In this document: piece after piece, positions 24,876-34,158 of the stretch | Layout: every line of letters starts with the position of its first letter | Position numbering within the stretch: position 1 is the stretch's first letter | NCBI GenBank assembly: GCA_012798435.1 | Contig: JAAZNF010000056.1 | Location: forward strand, 1 to 64,000 | Direction: 5' to 3' | DNA: 64,000 nt | Source: Myxococcales bacterium | GTDB taxonomy: Bacteria > Myxococcota > B64-G9 | Notes under the pieces: generated by a model | The model's database searches: none | Told to the model about the DNA's origin: nothing | Seen by the model: only the letters and a program-made list of their open reading frames with translations | Made by a program: the position numbers and the translations under genes

Positions 24876-27800
24876 CTAGAACTCGCCGATGTTGAAGTGC
24901 AGGTTCCAGGTGTCCTCGCGCCGGGCGGAGTCCGGGTCCAGGTTGAAGCCGAAGTCGAAGGCCACCGGCCCCACCGGCGTCACCCAGCGCAACCCGAAGC
25001 CGGCGGTGGGCCGGATCTCGAAGGGGTCCAGGTGCCCGGGGTCGGTCCACAGGTTGCCGCCGTCCGAGAACACGGCCGCCTCCAGGCGCCCCGGCACCAG
25101 CGGAAAGCGCAGCTCGATCTTGGCGTTCATATAGGCGTTGCCGCCGGGGGAGATGCACTCCGTCTGGTTTTCGCTGCCGGGGATCTCGATGCACGGTGGG
25201 GAGAGGTCGGCGGGGATGAGGGCGTCCTCGCGAAAGCCGCGCACGCTGTTGCGGCCGCCCAGGAAGAAGAGCTTGTGCGAGGGCGTCTTGGAGCCGGAGA
25301 CGAGCTGCAAGATGGCGCCTCCGCGCAGGGAGATCGCCAGGGTCACGTCGCGGGCCAGCGGGAAGTACACTGAGGCCAAAAAGTCCAGCCGGGTGAAGAA
25401 GGCCTCGCGCGAGGAGGACAGGCTCTTGTCGATCTCCGGGCGGAAGGAGAGCAGCGTGCCGCGCCGGGGCCGGAAGGGGTTGTCCCGGCGGTCCCACACG
25501 ATCTCCGGCCGGAAGCCGGCCAAAAAAAGGCTGCCCTGGTCGTAGCGGTTCCAGCGGTCGCCGGCGGCGGCACCGCAGGACTGGTTGGCCACCGTGCAGT
25601 CGAAGCCGATGCGCTCGAGATCGAACTGCAGCGTGAGATCGACGCCGGACGAAAGGTGCAGATCCAGGCCCGGGGTCAGGGAGAAACGGGTCAGGTCGAA
25701 GGAGGCGGCGTGCTCCTGGACCGCCGCCACGTCCAGCCGCACGCCCGCGTTGGGCCCGAGCCACCAGGCGCGCGGCCAGTGCAGGCCCGCCAGGGCGAAG
25801 CCTTCCAGCCCCTCGACGAAGGACATGTCCTGGTAGCGCTCCTCCAACCCTGGAGGCATCAGCGGGTAGAACACCGGGCGGTTGACGCGCAGGCGGGTGG
25901 CGAGCTCCAGCGCGCGTCCGAACAGGTTGAGCCGGGTGTAGCCGATCTCGATGCGCACGCCTTCGGCGGAGGAGATGCCGGGGATGAGCGTCAGGTTGTG
26001 GGCCGGCCGCTCGCGTACGAACACCAGCACGTCCTTCTGCTCCTCGGCCCGATCGGGATCCAGCAGCCGGATGTCGGTGCCGGAGAAGATCCCCAGCGAC
26101 AGCAGGTTGTCGGTGCTCTGCGAGACCCGCTGCGGGGTGTAGCGTCCGCCGCGGCGCAGCGCCAGCGAGCGGTCGAACACCACGCGGGCGGTGCGCCGGT
26201 TGCCGGACAGCAGGATGCGGCGCACCTCGATCCGCGGGCCCTCCTGGACCGCCAGGGTGACGTCGGCGAGCTGGCGGTCGGCCGAGAACTGCACGCGGGA
26301 CTCGATGTTGGCAAAGGCGAACCCGCGATCGGCGTAGTTCTTCAGCAGGCGGCGGCGCAGGTTCTCCAGCGCGTTGGGGTCGAAGGGCCCGCCCGGACGG
26401 ACCGCGGCGGCCTCGCTCTCGGCGAGGCGCAGCAAGTCCGAGGCGTCGATGCTCTCGTTGCCCTCGAAGGCAAGCGCCCCGATCAGCGTCTGGGGCCCCT
26501 CCTCCACGGGGATGGCCACATGGAGTCGGGACGGGTTCTTCTGCCATACCAGTTGCGCCGGGCCGGCGCGCGCCGTGAGGAACCCCCGCGAGCGGTACAG
26601 GTCGGCGATGCGCTCCAGCCCCTTCTGGTAGGCCTCGGGTAGATACACGCGCTCCGGCACCAGCTCGAACCAGAAGCCCTCCGGGCGATCGGGCCGGCGT
26701 GCCTGCCCGCGCCGCGGCTGGGGCCCGCCGAAGACGTCCATGTCGCCCGGATCCACCGCCTGCCCCAGCAGGGGCTGCGGCAACTCCTCGGCCAGGGTGT
26801 CCTCGATGATCAGTACGAGCTCCCGGGAAGGAATCGACCGGTTGCCGAAAAAATCCAGCCTCTCCACCCGCACCCGCGGTCCCTCCTGTACCCGGAACAG
26901 CAGGCGGCGGGTTCTTCCGGGGCGGCGCTCCTCCAGCTCGGCCGCGACCCGAACCTGCGCGTACCCCTGGCGCAGGTAGAGGTCGCGAACGATCTCCTCG
27001 AGCTCGGCCAAAGTCGCTCCGTCCAGGCGCAGCTCTCGATCCAGCGGCAGCGCGGCCCTAAGCTGCCGCGCGGACAGGACGTGGTTTCCAGAAAAGTCGA
27101 TGCGCAGTATCTCCCCGGCAGAGATGTCGACGGCCACTACCTCCCACATGGCCTGCAACCCCGCGTCGATGCGCGGGGCGCTCACCCGGGCCTCCAGGTA
27201 ACCCTGCCGGTGGTAGAAACGGCGCAGGCGCTCCAGGGCCGCCGACAGCCAGCCCTCGTCCAGCACCTGGCCCGGCACATACTCCATCACCTCGAGCAGG
27301 CGGGGCGTGGGAAAGCGCGCGTCCCCACGGATGAAGACGCGAGACACGCGGGTGGGCGGCCCCTCCTGCACGAACAGCTTGACCCGCACGTCCTCGCTGG
27401 CGCTTCCCTCTTCGCGGGCGATGACCTGGGCGCGGCGGAAACCTCGCCGGGCGTAGCGCTTCTCGATCTCGGTGGCCGCCTCACTGAGCCGCAAGCGGTC
27501 GAACTCCTCTCCCGGCGACAACCGGATCCAGCGACGCAGCTCCGCGTCCGAGAACACCGAGTTGCCGAAGAACTCGAGCGAGCGGACCCGCCGCACCCCG
27601 AGGAGCTCGAAAGTCAGCACCACCCCCCGCGGCCCCGGCTCGGCGAAGGCACGCACCTGGCCGAAGATCCCCAGGTGGAAGAGCAGCTTCACCGTCCGGC
27701 GCACCTCGGCCAGGTTCAAGGGGTCGCCCGGCCGAAGCTCCACGACCGAGCGCACGTCCTCCTGGCCGCTGGCGGCGCCGAGGAAGCGGATCTCGGTAAT

Positions 27801-27890
27801 GGGGCGGCCCTCCAACTCCTGGGGGGCCTGGGCCCCGGCCGAGCGGGCCGCGAACCAGACCAGCGCCAGAATGAGAAGGCGCGCCGCCAT
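24876..27890 (-). CDS. Omp85/TamA-like outer-membrane assembly protein with seven POTRA domains
   Basis: A 1004-residue Omp85-superfamily protein. Signal peptide to about 20. I count seven POTRA-like repeats over residues 22-640, each ending in a phrase such as VQEGPPTRV, VQEGPRVRV, VEEGPQTLI, VQEGPRIEV or VRERPAHNL, then a 16-strand D15-type barrel (about 650-1004) with LFFLGGRNSVRGFREDAL (the (V/I)RGF lid-lock motif) and PVGPVAFDFGFNLD near the end. E. coli TamA has three POTRAs and BamA five. It lies 1 base downstream of a TamB-like gene, so it is most probably the barrel partner of TamB in envelope assembly or lipid transport, though a BamA role cannot be excluded. Confidence 0.9.
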   Translation of the reverse strand: MAARLLILALVWFAARSAGAQAPQELEGRPITEIRFLGAASGQEDVRSVVELRPGDPLNLAEVRRTVKLLFHLGIFGQVRAFAEPGPRGVVLTFELLGVRRVRSLEFFGNSVFSDAELRRWIRLSPGEEFDRLRLSEAATEIEKRYARRGFRRAQVIAREEGSASEDVRVKLFVQEGPPTRVSRVFIRGDARFPTPRLLEVMEYVPGQVLDEGWLSAALERLRRFYHRQGYLEARVSAPRIDAGLQAMWEVVAVDISAGEILRIDFSGNHVLSARQLRAALPLDRELRLDGATLAELEEIVRDLYLRQGYAQVRVAAELEERRPGRTRRLLFRVQEGPRVRVERLDFFGNRSIPSRELVLIIEDTLAEELPQPLLGQAVDPGDMDVFGGPQPRRGQARRPDRPEGFWFELVPERVYLPEAYQKGLERIADLYRSRGFLTARAGPAQLVWQKNPSRLHVAIPVEEGPQTLIGALAFEGNESIDASDLLRLAESEAAAVRPGGPFDPNALENLRRRLLKNYADRGFAFANIESRVQFSADRQLADVTLAVQEGPRIEVRRILLSGNRRTARVVFDRSLALRRGGRYTPQRVSQSTDNLLSLGIFSGTDIRLLDPDRAEEQKDVLVFVRERPAHNLTLIPGISSAEGVRIEIGYTRLNLFGRALELATRLRVNRPVFYPLMPPGLEERYQDMSFVEGLEGFALAGLHWPRAWWLGPNAGVRLDVAAVQEHAASFDLTRFSLTPGLDLHLSSGVDLTLQFDLERIGFDCTVANQSCGAAAGDRWNRYDQGSLFLAGFRPEIVWDRRDNPFRPRRGTLLSFRPEIDKSLSSSREAFFTRLDFLASVYFPLARDVTLAISLRGGAILQLVSGSKTPSHKLFFLGGRNSVRGFREDALIPADLSPPCIEIPGSENQTECISPGGNAYMNAKIELRFPLVPGRLEAAVFSDGGNLWTDPGHLDPFEIRPTAGFGLRWVTPVGPVAFDFGFNLDPDSARREDTWNLHFNIGEF

Positions 27891-27891
27891 G

Positions 27892-30800
27892 CTACCACTC
27901 CCAGTGGAGCTTGAGGTCCAGGCCGGTGTCCCCCAGCGGGGTCCGCGGCACGTTCTCCCAGCGCAAGCGGGTGGAGATCCCCTCGCCCAGGCGGTAGTTC
28001 ATCTCCAGAGTCTGATCGGTGTCGTCGAACAGCGCCCGGCTGTAGTCCAGATCCAGGTTCTCGCTGATCACCGGCAGCTTGATGCCGGTCTCCAGGCGCG
28101 GGGCCGTGGTCTGGGTCTTGGGCGAGAAGCGGCTCTGCACCCGCAGGTACTTGGGGCGCACCACCCGGGACGGGAAGGGGAACACCCGGCTGAGCCGCTC
28201 GTCCAGCTTGATCGAGCGCAGCACGATCTCGCCGCCCAGGCCCACCAGATCCTCGCTGGAGAAGGCCTTGATGTCCCGGCTGGTGACCCCCAGCGAGAGC
28301 AGGGTCACGATGTCGGCCTCGTCCAGCGGCGGCTCGGAGCGCAGGCTCACCGAGAAGTCATCCCCCTCCCCCACCAGGCGGAGCTCCACCCGGTACTCGG
28401 TCTCGCCGCCGCGGTCTCCGCGATCCACCACCTCGCTGCGGCTGGCGGCGAGCTCGATGCGCGGGTGCACCGAAAAGGCGTCGGAGAACCCCACCCGCGT
28501 GTTCTGCACCAGGAAGTCCTTGCTGAGATACGAGAGCGTCCCCTCGATGGCGCTGACCTCTCCCAGCAGGCCCAGCCTTTGGTTGGTCCCCAGCAGGCGC
28601 AGCTCGCCACGCATCTCGGCCAAAAAGTTGATGAGCTCCAGGTTGTACGAGGCGCGGAAACCCTCGGGGATGCTCAGGCGCAGATCGAACTCCACCATCT
28701 CGCGTTCGGGATCGTACGCCGGCGGCTGAGCGCTGCGCCGCCGGAAGGCGCCGCTGCTCTGAGGCACAAGCGACACCGACTGACGGAACTCCCCCTCGGC
28801 GACCCGCAGCGCGCCCCCGAGCTGCAGCCGCTTGCCGGCGATGCCGGACAGGGACAGCGTCCCCGAGCAGCGCCCCCACAGGCCGCTCATGACGTCGTAG
28901 CGCACGCCGTCCACGCCGAGGTTCAAGGCCAGCCGCGGACCGTCCGCGAAGGTGATCCGCCCCCCGACCCAGAACGTCCCTCCCGCGGCGCGGCCGCCGA
29001 CCTCGAGGAACTGCAAGGCCTCGGGGGTGAAGCGCAGCCGGCCGCGCGCCTCCTCCAGCGCGAAAGGCAAGAACGAGAACTGCAGCCGCGGCGAGGCGAA
29101 CGAGGCCACGCCCATCACCACCGGCTGGCGGAAGGGGCCGCTGATGTCGAGCTTCACCTCGGCCCGGCCTTCGGTGCGGCTCAACAAGTCGGTCAGTTGG
29201 CGCAGCAGGCCCAGCTCGAAGCGGCCTTCCAGGGAGAGGGCCAGCCCTTTCTCGAGCCCCGCGCTCCCGCTCAGTCGCAGCGAGGTCTGTCCGCCCCCGA
29301 TCTCGCAGCGCTGGCAGGATACGCCGAGGTTCTCCAGGCGAACCTCCCAGGGTGCCGTGGGCTTGAGACGGAGCGGATCGGCCTCGAGATCCAGGCGATC
29401 GAGTCGAAGCCAGCCGCTCCATGATGAGGGGCGGAGGGCCTCCCCGGCCGCCTCCAGCCGTCCCCGCAGCGCCAGCGACCCCACGGCGCGCGGGCCGGAA
29501 GCCCACAGGAAACGCTCCGCCCGTGGCACGTCGAGCTGCGCCGAGAGCTCGAAGGGCAGGCCGGTATCCAGCCGGCTCTCCCCCGAGAACACCAGCAGGT
29601 TGCCCGCGCCGCGACCGCGGAAGGTCACCCGGTCCCCGGCGAGCTCGGCCGAGAAGAACGAGTCCGCCAGCGCCTCGCCCCGAAGGCGGGCATCGTACAC
29701 CTTGAGCCATCCCTCCAGCGCGGGAGAACGGGGCTCACCGCGGATGGTGACGTGCGTGTCCAGGCGAAAATCGAGCGGCAGCCCGAGACCGGCCAGGGCA
29801 TCGAAGGAGCTGGCCCGAAGCCCGGTGGAGTACAGCGACACATCCATCGGTCCCGCAGCCGGCAGCCGGCCCTCGGCATACACCCAGCCGCTGCCCAGGC
29901 GAGCCTCGAGGATGTCGAGGCGCAGCCCGTCCGCGTCGTAGCCGCCCGCCAGGCCACCCTCGGGTACTTTCTGGCCGGCGATTGCGACACCGTAGAAACC
30001 CAGCCGAAAGGTCGCGTTGGGACGGATCAGGGTCCCCAACAGCTCCAGCTCGCCGGAAGCGAACCCCGACTCCAGGATCGGCACGGGGTGGCCCAGCGCC
30101 GTCCCGACCGTCTGCGGCAACGATAAACTGTCGAAGCTCGCCTTGGCATGGAGCTCCTGGCTCGAACGCTCCAGGGTTCCCGCGAGCTGCAGCGTGCCCG
30201 TCCCCGGCTGGATCAGCAACCGGTCCAGCGTCAGGCGGTCGGGGGTGAGCAACGCCCGCCCGGAGATCGTTCCCAGCCGGCGGTCGGCGATGACGATGTC
30301 GCGCCCGTCCAGCCGAACGTCCACGGTCCAGCGCGGGAGCCGTCCACCCGCCACCAGCGCGGCCGAGAAGCGACCGGCCAGCGCCACCGGGGCGAACGAC
30401 GGCAGCTCGTCCAGGACCACGTCGGAGAGGGCCGCCTGCAAGGAGAGCTCGCCGGTGTCGAGCTGGAAAAATCCCTGGGCGGCCAGGCTGCCTTCGGGGA
30501 GTTCCAACCGGCACGAGGCCAGGCGCAAGCGGCGCCGGGTGGCGGCCAGCTGGAAGGCCAGGCTGGCCGAGGAAGCCCCGTACCGGACCGCGCCTTCCGG
30601 GCCACTCCACTGCGCGCTCTCCAGGGAGAGTCGCCCATCCACGATGGCGGAGAGCCCGTTCTTGCCGGCGAGCTTCCCGGTGAAGCCGAGCCGGGCGCCG
30701 AGCCGTCCGGTGAGGCCGGCCTCCAGGTTGACCGATCGCAGGATGGCCGCCAGATCCCCGTTGCGCAGCCAGAGCTGTCCGCTGAAGGGCCCCTCGCCGG

Positions 30801-31821
30801 CCCAGGCCAGCTTTCCCTTGCCACCGAGCGCGAGCGCCCCACCCGCGAGCTCGACTTCGTCCACGGCAAGGGTCTCCTCGTCGAGGCGAAAAGCCACCCG
30901 GCCCGACAATGGCGCCGTCCCGGCCACTGCCGCCGCGTTCAGCGAGAGGACCCCCGCCAACGCCGGCGCACCGGTGCCATCCAGGGTCAGGCTGCCCTCG
31001 AAGGCCGCCTGGCCGTTGAAAGCGGGAAGGTCGGCAAAGAACGCCGAGAGCAGGGAGAGCGGGGCACTGGCCTTCAACGACAGGCCGGCCGGCCCCGCGG
31101 CCCCCGCGGACAGCGGCATGGTGCCCTCCGCCTGTAGCGTGGCCCCGCCCAGGGCGGCCTCGAATCGCAGCAGCTGGAACTTGTCGCTCCGCACGCTGCC
31201 GCGCAGCAGGAGTTTCTCCAGCGCCATCGAGCGGGAGGCGCCGCTGGCGAGATCCAAGCCTCCGCCGCGGGCCTGCAGCGAGAGGCGCACCTCGTTCGAG
31301 CCGGTGCGCCGCATGGCGACGGTCAGGCCGCGAATCCCGAGCAGCGCGTTGGGGGCGGCCACCAGGTCGATGCGCCCATCCCTGGCGTCGATCCCGCGCG
31401 GGAGCCAGTCGGGGAGCGCGAACGGCTTCTCCGCCTCGCCAGACGGCCCTGACGTCTCGGACAGCGAGGCCAGGTTGAGGTGGACCCGCGGGGCCTCGAG
31501 CTCCACGGCGTCGACCTGGATGCGGCCCGTGAGCAGCGGCAACGTCTCCAGCTCGACTCGGGCCCGCCCCACCGAGAGAGGAGCCCCCCCCGCCGCGTCC
31601 ACGAGCGAAAGTCCGTCGACCTCGATGGCCGGCGGGAGCAGGCCGATACCGCAGCGCTCGGTGTGCATGGAGAGCCCGGTCTTGTCGCGCACCAGATCGC
31701 TCAAGCGCTGGCACAGGAGCCGTGCCGCGGAGTCGGAGCGGAGGTAGATCACGCCCCCCACCAGAAGGGCGAGGAGCGCAAGCACCGTCACCGCCAAGAG
31801 GATTCCGGCCGTGCGCCGCAC
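27892..31821 (-). CDS. tamB: TamB/AsmA-like translocation and assembly protein
   Basis: A 1309-residue member of the TamB (DUF490) family, long periplasmic beta-groove proteins anchored in the inner membrane that bridge to an Omp85 partner and help outer-membrane protein insertion or phospholipid movement. One N-terminal anchor (about 7-27), then an extended series of alternating beta strands, and a recognisable DUF490-type C-terminus (about 900-1309; LLGEVSAIEGTLSYLSKDF, EPPLDEADIVTLLSLGVT). The start is GTG at 31821: AGGAG lies 7 bases before it and it opens the anchor helix. It is followed after 1 base by the Omp85 gene. Family call is firm. Confidence 0.9.
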   Translation of the reverse strand: MRRTAGILLAVTVLALLALLVGGVIYLRSDSAARLLCQRLSDLVRDKTGLSMHTERCGIGLLPPAIEVDGLSLVDAAGGAPLSVGRARVELETLPLLTGRIQVDAVELEAPRVHLNLASLSETSGPSGEAEKPFALPDWLPRGIDARDGRIDLVAAPNALLGIRGLTVAMRRTGSNEVRLSLQARGGGLDLASGASRSMALEKLLLRGSVRSDKFQLLRFEAALGGATLQAEGTMPLSAGAAGPAGLSLKASAPLSLLSAFFADLPAFNGQAAFEGSLTLDGTGAPALAGVLSLNAAAVAGTAPLSGRVAFRLDEETLAVDEVELAGGALALGGKGKLAWAGEGPFSGQLWLRNGDLAAILRSVNLEAGLTGRLGARLGFTGKLAGKNGLSAIVDGRLSLESAQWSGPEGAVRYGASSASLAFQLAATRRRLRLASCRLELPEGSLAAQGFFQLDTGELSLQAALSDVVLDELPSFAPVALAGRFSAALVAGGRLPRWTVDVRLDGRDIVIADRRLGTISGRALLTPDRLTLDRLLIQPGTGTLQLAGTLERSSQELHAKASFDSLSLPQTVGTALGHPVPILESGFASGELELLGTLIRPNATFRLGFYGVAIAGQKVPEGGLAGGYDADGLRLDILEARLGSGWVYAEGRLPAAGPMDVSLYSTGLRASSFDALAGLGLPLDFRLDTHVTIRGEPRSPALEGWLKVYDARLRGEALADSFFSAELAGDRVTFRGRGAGNLLVFSGESRLDTGLPFELSAQLDVPRAERFLWASGPRAVGSLALRGRLEAAGEALRPSSWSGWLRLDRLDLEADPLRLKPTAPWEVRLENLGVSCQRCEIGGGQTSLRLSGSAGLEKGLALSLEGRFELGLLRQLTDLLSRTEGRAEVKLDISGPFRQPVVMGVASFASPRLQFSFLPFALEEARGRLRFTPEALQFLEVGGRAAGGTFWVGGRITFADGPRLALNLGVDGVRYDVMSGLWGRCSGTLSLSGIAGKRLQLGGALRVAEGEFRQSVSLVPQSSGAFRRRSAQPPAYDPEREMVEFDLRLSIPEGFRASYNLELINFLAEMRGELRLLGTNQRLGLLGEVSAIEGTLSYLSKDFLVQNTRVGFSDAFSVHPRIELAASRSEVVDRGDRGGETEYRVELRLVGEGDDFSVSLRSEPPLDEADIVTLLSLGVTSRDIKAFSSEDLVGLGGEIVLRSIKLDERLSRVFPFPSRVVRPKYLRVQSRFSPKTQTTAPRLETGIKLPVISENLDLDYSRALFDDTDQTLEMNYRLGEGISTRLRWENVPRTPLGDTGLDLKLHWEW

Positions 31822-31932
31822 GCGGCATCTCCTAACCGGTCGCAGAAGAAGCCCGCCCGCGGGCCTTCTCCGCTCGCGCAGTCCGCGGCACGTTCATGTC
31901 TCGCATGGTAGACCGCTTTTCGACGGCCGGCC

Positions 31933-31969
31933 AAAAAAATCCTCGACCCCACGGGCGGCGGTCGAGGAT
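31933..31969 (-). terminator. Rho-independent terminator after tRNA-Gly
   Basis: On the minus strand a 10-base-pair stem (ATCCTCGACC at 31939-31948 in plus orientation with its complement at 31960-31969) closes an 11-base loop and is followed by a run of seven Ts (31933-31939). It lies 15 bases beyond the 3' end of the tRNA and before the TamB gene start, so it ends the tRNA transcript. Confidence 0.9.
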
Positions 31970-31983
31970 CGGGAGAGCGAGTA

Positions 31984-32055
31984 AGCGGGTGATGGGAGTC
32001 GAACCCACAACGTCAAGCTTGGGAAGCTTGCATTCTACCGCTGAATTACACCCGC
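31984..32055 (-). tRNA. tRNA-Gly (anticodon CCC)
   Basis: A 72-base cloverleaf on the minus strand: acceptor stem GCGGGTG/CACCCGC, D arm ATTC/GAAT, anticodon arm CAAGC-TTCCCAA-GCTTG, and T arm with GTTCGAC. The seven-base anticodon loop TTCCCAA places CCC at positions 34-36, so it reads GGG codons. The discriminator base is T and CCA is not encoded. A terminator follows and a TTGACA box precedes, so it is a single-gene transcript. Confidence 0.96.
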
Positions 32056-32066
32056 ACAAGGGGAGG

Positions 32067-32095
32067 TTTTCGCCCGAAACTCGGCGCCTTGTCAA
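32067..32095 (-). promoter_or_regulatory. Candidate promoter of tRNA-Gly
   Basis: A perfect TTGACA (minus strand, 32090-32095) lies 17 bases before CGAAAA (32067-32072), a poor -10. Placement would start transcription about 5-8 bases before the tRNA 5' end, which fits a short tRNA leader. The -35 is the only strong element. Confidence 0.4.
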
Positions 32096-32171
32096 GAAAA
32101 AGCGGCGAAGGCGGACCCCACCCCGCCCCTGCCACCAAGAGCGATCCCCCGCATACCCGTTATCGCGACCC

Positions 32172-32675
32172 TCAATCCACCTGGCGGAACTTGTCCTTCT
32201 TGGCCCCGCACACCGGGCACTCGTCGGGGGCCGAACCGTCCTGCACGTAGCCGCACACCTGGCACACGAAGTAGGGGGATTCCTTCTCCGCCACCATGTG
32301 ATCGATGGCGTTCTTGTAGAGCTTGGCGTGGAAACTTTCCGCGTCGCGCGCGTGCGAGAAACCGATGGCCGCGGCGCGCTGCCCCTCCTCCTCGGCGGCC
32401 TGGACCATGGGCGGGTAGGCGTTCTCGGAGACGCTGTTCTCGCTCTCGAAGGCGGCCTGGAGGTTCTCCTCGGTGGAGCGGATGACGTCGAGCTGGCGCA
32501 GGTGGCGCAGCCCGTGCACCCGCTCGGCCTCGGCGATGGCGCGGAACAACCGGGCCATCTGGGGGTAGCCCTCGCGGTCGGCCTGCTCGGCGTACCCCAG
32601 CAGGCGCAGGTGGGCCTTGGCCTCGCCCACGAAGGCCGCCTTGAGGTTCTCGCGGGTGCGTTCGGCAGCGGCCAT
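32172..32675 (-). CDS. Rubrerythrin
   Basis: A 167-residue rubrerythrin, a non-haem di-iron peroxidase that removes hydrogen peroxide in anaerobic or microaerobic cells. An N-terminal four-helix ferritin-like domain carries the iron ligands (Glu18 in VGEAKAH, EAERVH near 49-54, and EEEGQ and ESFH in the second half). The C-terminal rubredoxin-like domain has two Cys pairs, Cys138/Cys141 (CQVCG) and Cys153/Cys156 (CPVCG). It is complete. AAGGA precedes the ATG at 32675. The OFA transporter gene ends 10 bases upstream on the same strand, so the two are probably co-transcribed. Confidence 0.95.
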   Translation of the reverse strand: MAAAERTRENLKAAFVGEAKAHLRLLGYAEQADREGYPQMARLFRAIAEAERVHGLRHLRQLDVIRSTEENLQAAFESENSVSENAYPPMVQAAEEEGQRAAAIGFSHARDAESFHAKLYKNAIDHMVAEKESPYFVCQVCGYVQDGSAPDECPVCGAKKDKFRQVD

Positions 32676-32685
32676 GCGCTATTCC

Positions 32686-34023
32686 TTACTGGGCCTGCGC
32701 CGGGGCGGCAGCTTTGCGCTGCGGCGGCTTTACCGCCAGCATGATGGCGGCACCCAGCAAGCAGGCGATGCCCGCGGGCAGGAAGGCCCACAGCCAGGCG
32801 TTGGCGTCGCCCATGAGGCCTCCCAGGATGGGGCCCACCACGCCACCCACGCCGTAGGACATGAACACCCAGGGGTAGTTGGTGCCCACATTCTTGTTGC
32901 CGAAGAAGTCGGCGGTGGCCGCGGGGAAGAGCGCGAAGTTGCCGCCGAAGTTGAAACCGATGATGGTGGCGCCGATGTACAGCCCCACTTCGCTGCCGCC
33001 GATGAAGTAGAACGCGATCATCATGACACCCTGCAGCGCGCTCATGGCCACGATGGCCGCCTTGCGGCCGGTGCGATCCGAGATCCAGCCCCAGATGATG
33101 CGGCCCAGGCCGTTGAACAGAGCGTAGAACAGCCCCATGGCGGTGCCGGTGATGATCGAGGCCTGGTCCGTGGTCACCCCACCCTGCTTCAAGGCGTCCA
33201 TGCCGAAGAGCTTGATGATCCCGATCACCATCAAACCGGAGGTGGCTCCGAACATGAAGGTGACAAACAGCGACCAGAACTGCGGAGTGCGCACCATCTC
33301 GGAGGCGCTGAAGTCCACGCCGCCGCTGGCGGTGGTGCTGCCCGGCACGGGCGGGTTCCAGCCGGCGGGCTTGAAGCCGGCGGGTGGGTTGACCAGGACC
33401 AGCGAGGCCACCAGCACCAGCGCGGCGAACAGAACGCCGTACAGCAAGAACACGTCGGCCACGCTCCAGCCGGAGCCCCACAGGCCGGTCCAACCCGGCG
33501 ACAAGTTGATGGGTCCGAACTTGAAGCCCTCGGTGAGCTTAACCCAGATGAGGGCGCCGAAACCAAAGCCGGCCACCGCCAACCCGGTGATCAGGCCCTT
33601 CTTGTCCGGGAACCACTTGACGCAGGTGGCGATGGGGCACACGTAGGCAAGACCGATGCCGGCGCCGCCCAGGAACCCGACGCCGATCAGGATGCCCCAG
33701 AAGTTGTTCAACAGCGCGGCCAGCACATAGCCCAGCCCCATCACGATGCCGCCGGTGATGGCCACGATGCGCGGCCCCACCTTGGCCTGCCACTTGCCGG
33801 CGATCAGCGCCATGATCACGGCGAACGAGAGCAGCCCGACCGAAAAGATGATCTGGGTCTCGGTCTTGGTGAAGTGGAACGGTCCGTCGGCGGCGGTGAG
33901 CTTACCGGTGAAGGCCGACCAGGCGTAGATGGCGCCCAAGCACAGCTGCACCACGATGGCACCGATGACGACGATCCAGCGGTTCATGACCTTGGCGGGG
34001 GCTGCTGGGCTAGCGGATTCCAT
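32686..34023 (-). CDS. OFA-type MFS transporter
   Basis: A 445-residue major facilitator with 12 predicted helices, most like the oxalate/formate antiporter (OFA) group. Typical features are MNRWIVVIGAIVVQLCLGAIYAWS cut to the OFA phrase QLCLGAIYAWSAF in helix 1, WFPDKKGLITGLAVAGFGFGA in the centre, and GLGRIIWGWISDRTGRK between helices 8 and 9. The ATG at 34023 has AGGAGG upstream and excludes 19 non-signal residues of the longer frame. The substrate (monocarboxylate or dicarboxylate) is unknown. Rubrerythrin follows 10 bases downstream. Confidence 0.9.
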   Translation of the reverse strand: MESASPAAPAKVMNRWIVVIGAIVVQLCLGAIYAWSAFTGKLTAADGPFHFTKTETQIIFSVGLLSFAVIMALIAGKWQAKVGPRIVAITGGIVMGLGYVLAALLNNFWGILIGVGFLGGAGIGLAYVCPIATCVKWFPDKKGLITGLAVAGFGFGALIWVKLTEGFKFGPINLSPGWTGLWGSGWSVADVFLLYGVLFAALVLVASLVLVNPPAGFKPAGWNPPVPGSTTASGGVDFSASEMVRTPQFWSLFVTFMFGATSGLMVIGIIKLFGMDALKQGGVTTDQASIITGTAMGLFYALFNGLGRIIWGWISDRTGRKAAIVAMSALQGVMMIAFYFIGGSEVGLYIGATIIGFNFGGNFALFPAATADFFGNKNVGTNYPWVFMSYGVGGVVGPILGGLMGDANAWLWAFLPAGIACLLGAAIMLAVKPPQRKAAAPAQAQ

Positions 34024-34070
34024 GGGTTTTTCCTCCTGAAGCTGGAGTCTGCAAGCGGTTTTGACGGGCA

Positions 34071-34099
34071 GCGATACCACCAGCGGCGAGGGGAGTCAA
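34071..34099 (-). promoter_or_regulatory. Candidate promoter of the transporter-rubrerythrin operon
   Basis: TTGACT (minus strand, 34094-34099), a 17-base spacer and TATCGC (34071-34076) lie about 48 bases before the MFS start. Five of six and three of six bases match consensus. It sits in the divergent gap with the metalloprotease gene at 34159. Confidence 0.45.
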
Positions 34100-34158
34100 G
34101 GACAGGATTCGGCACGCTTTTCGTGGTATGCTGCGGCCGCACACTGCGGGAGGTTCCC

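Noticed and set aside
31984-32055. tRNA-Gly with anticodon UCC
   Set aside because: The seven-base loop TTCCCAA sets CCC at the anticodon; reading UCC would shift the stem by one and lose pairing.
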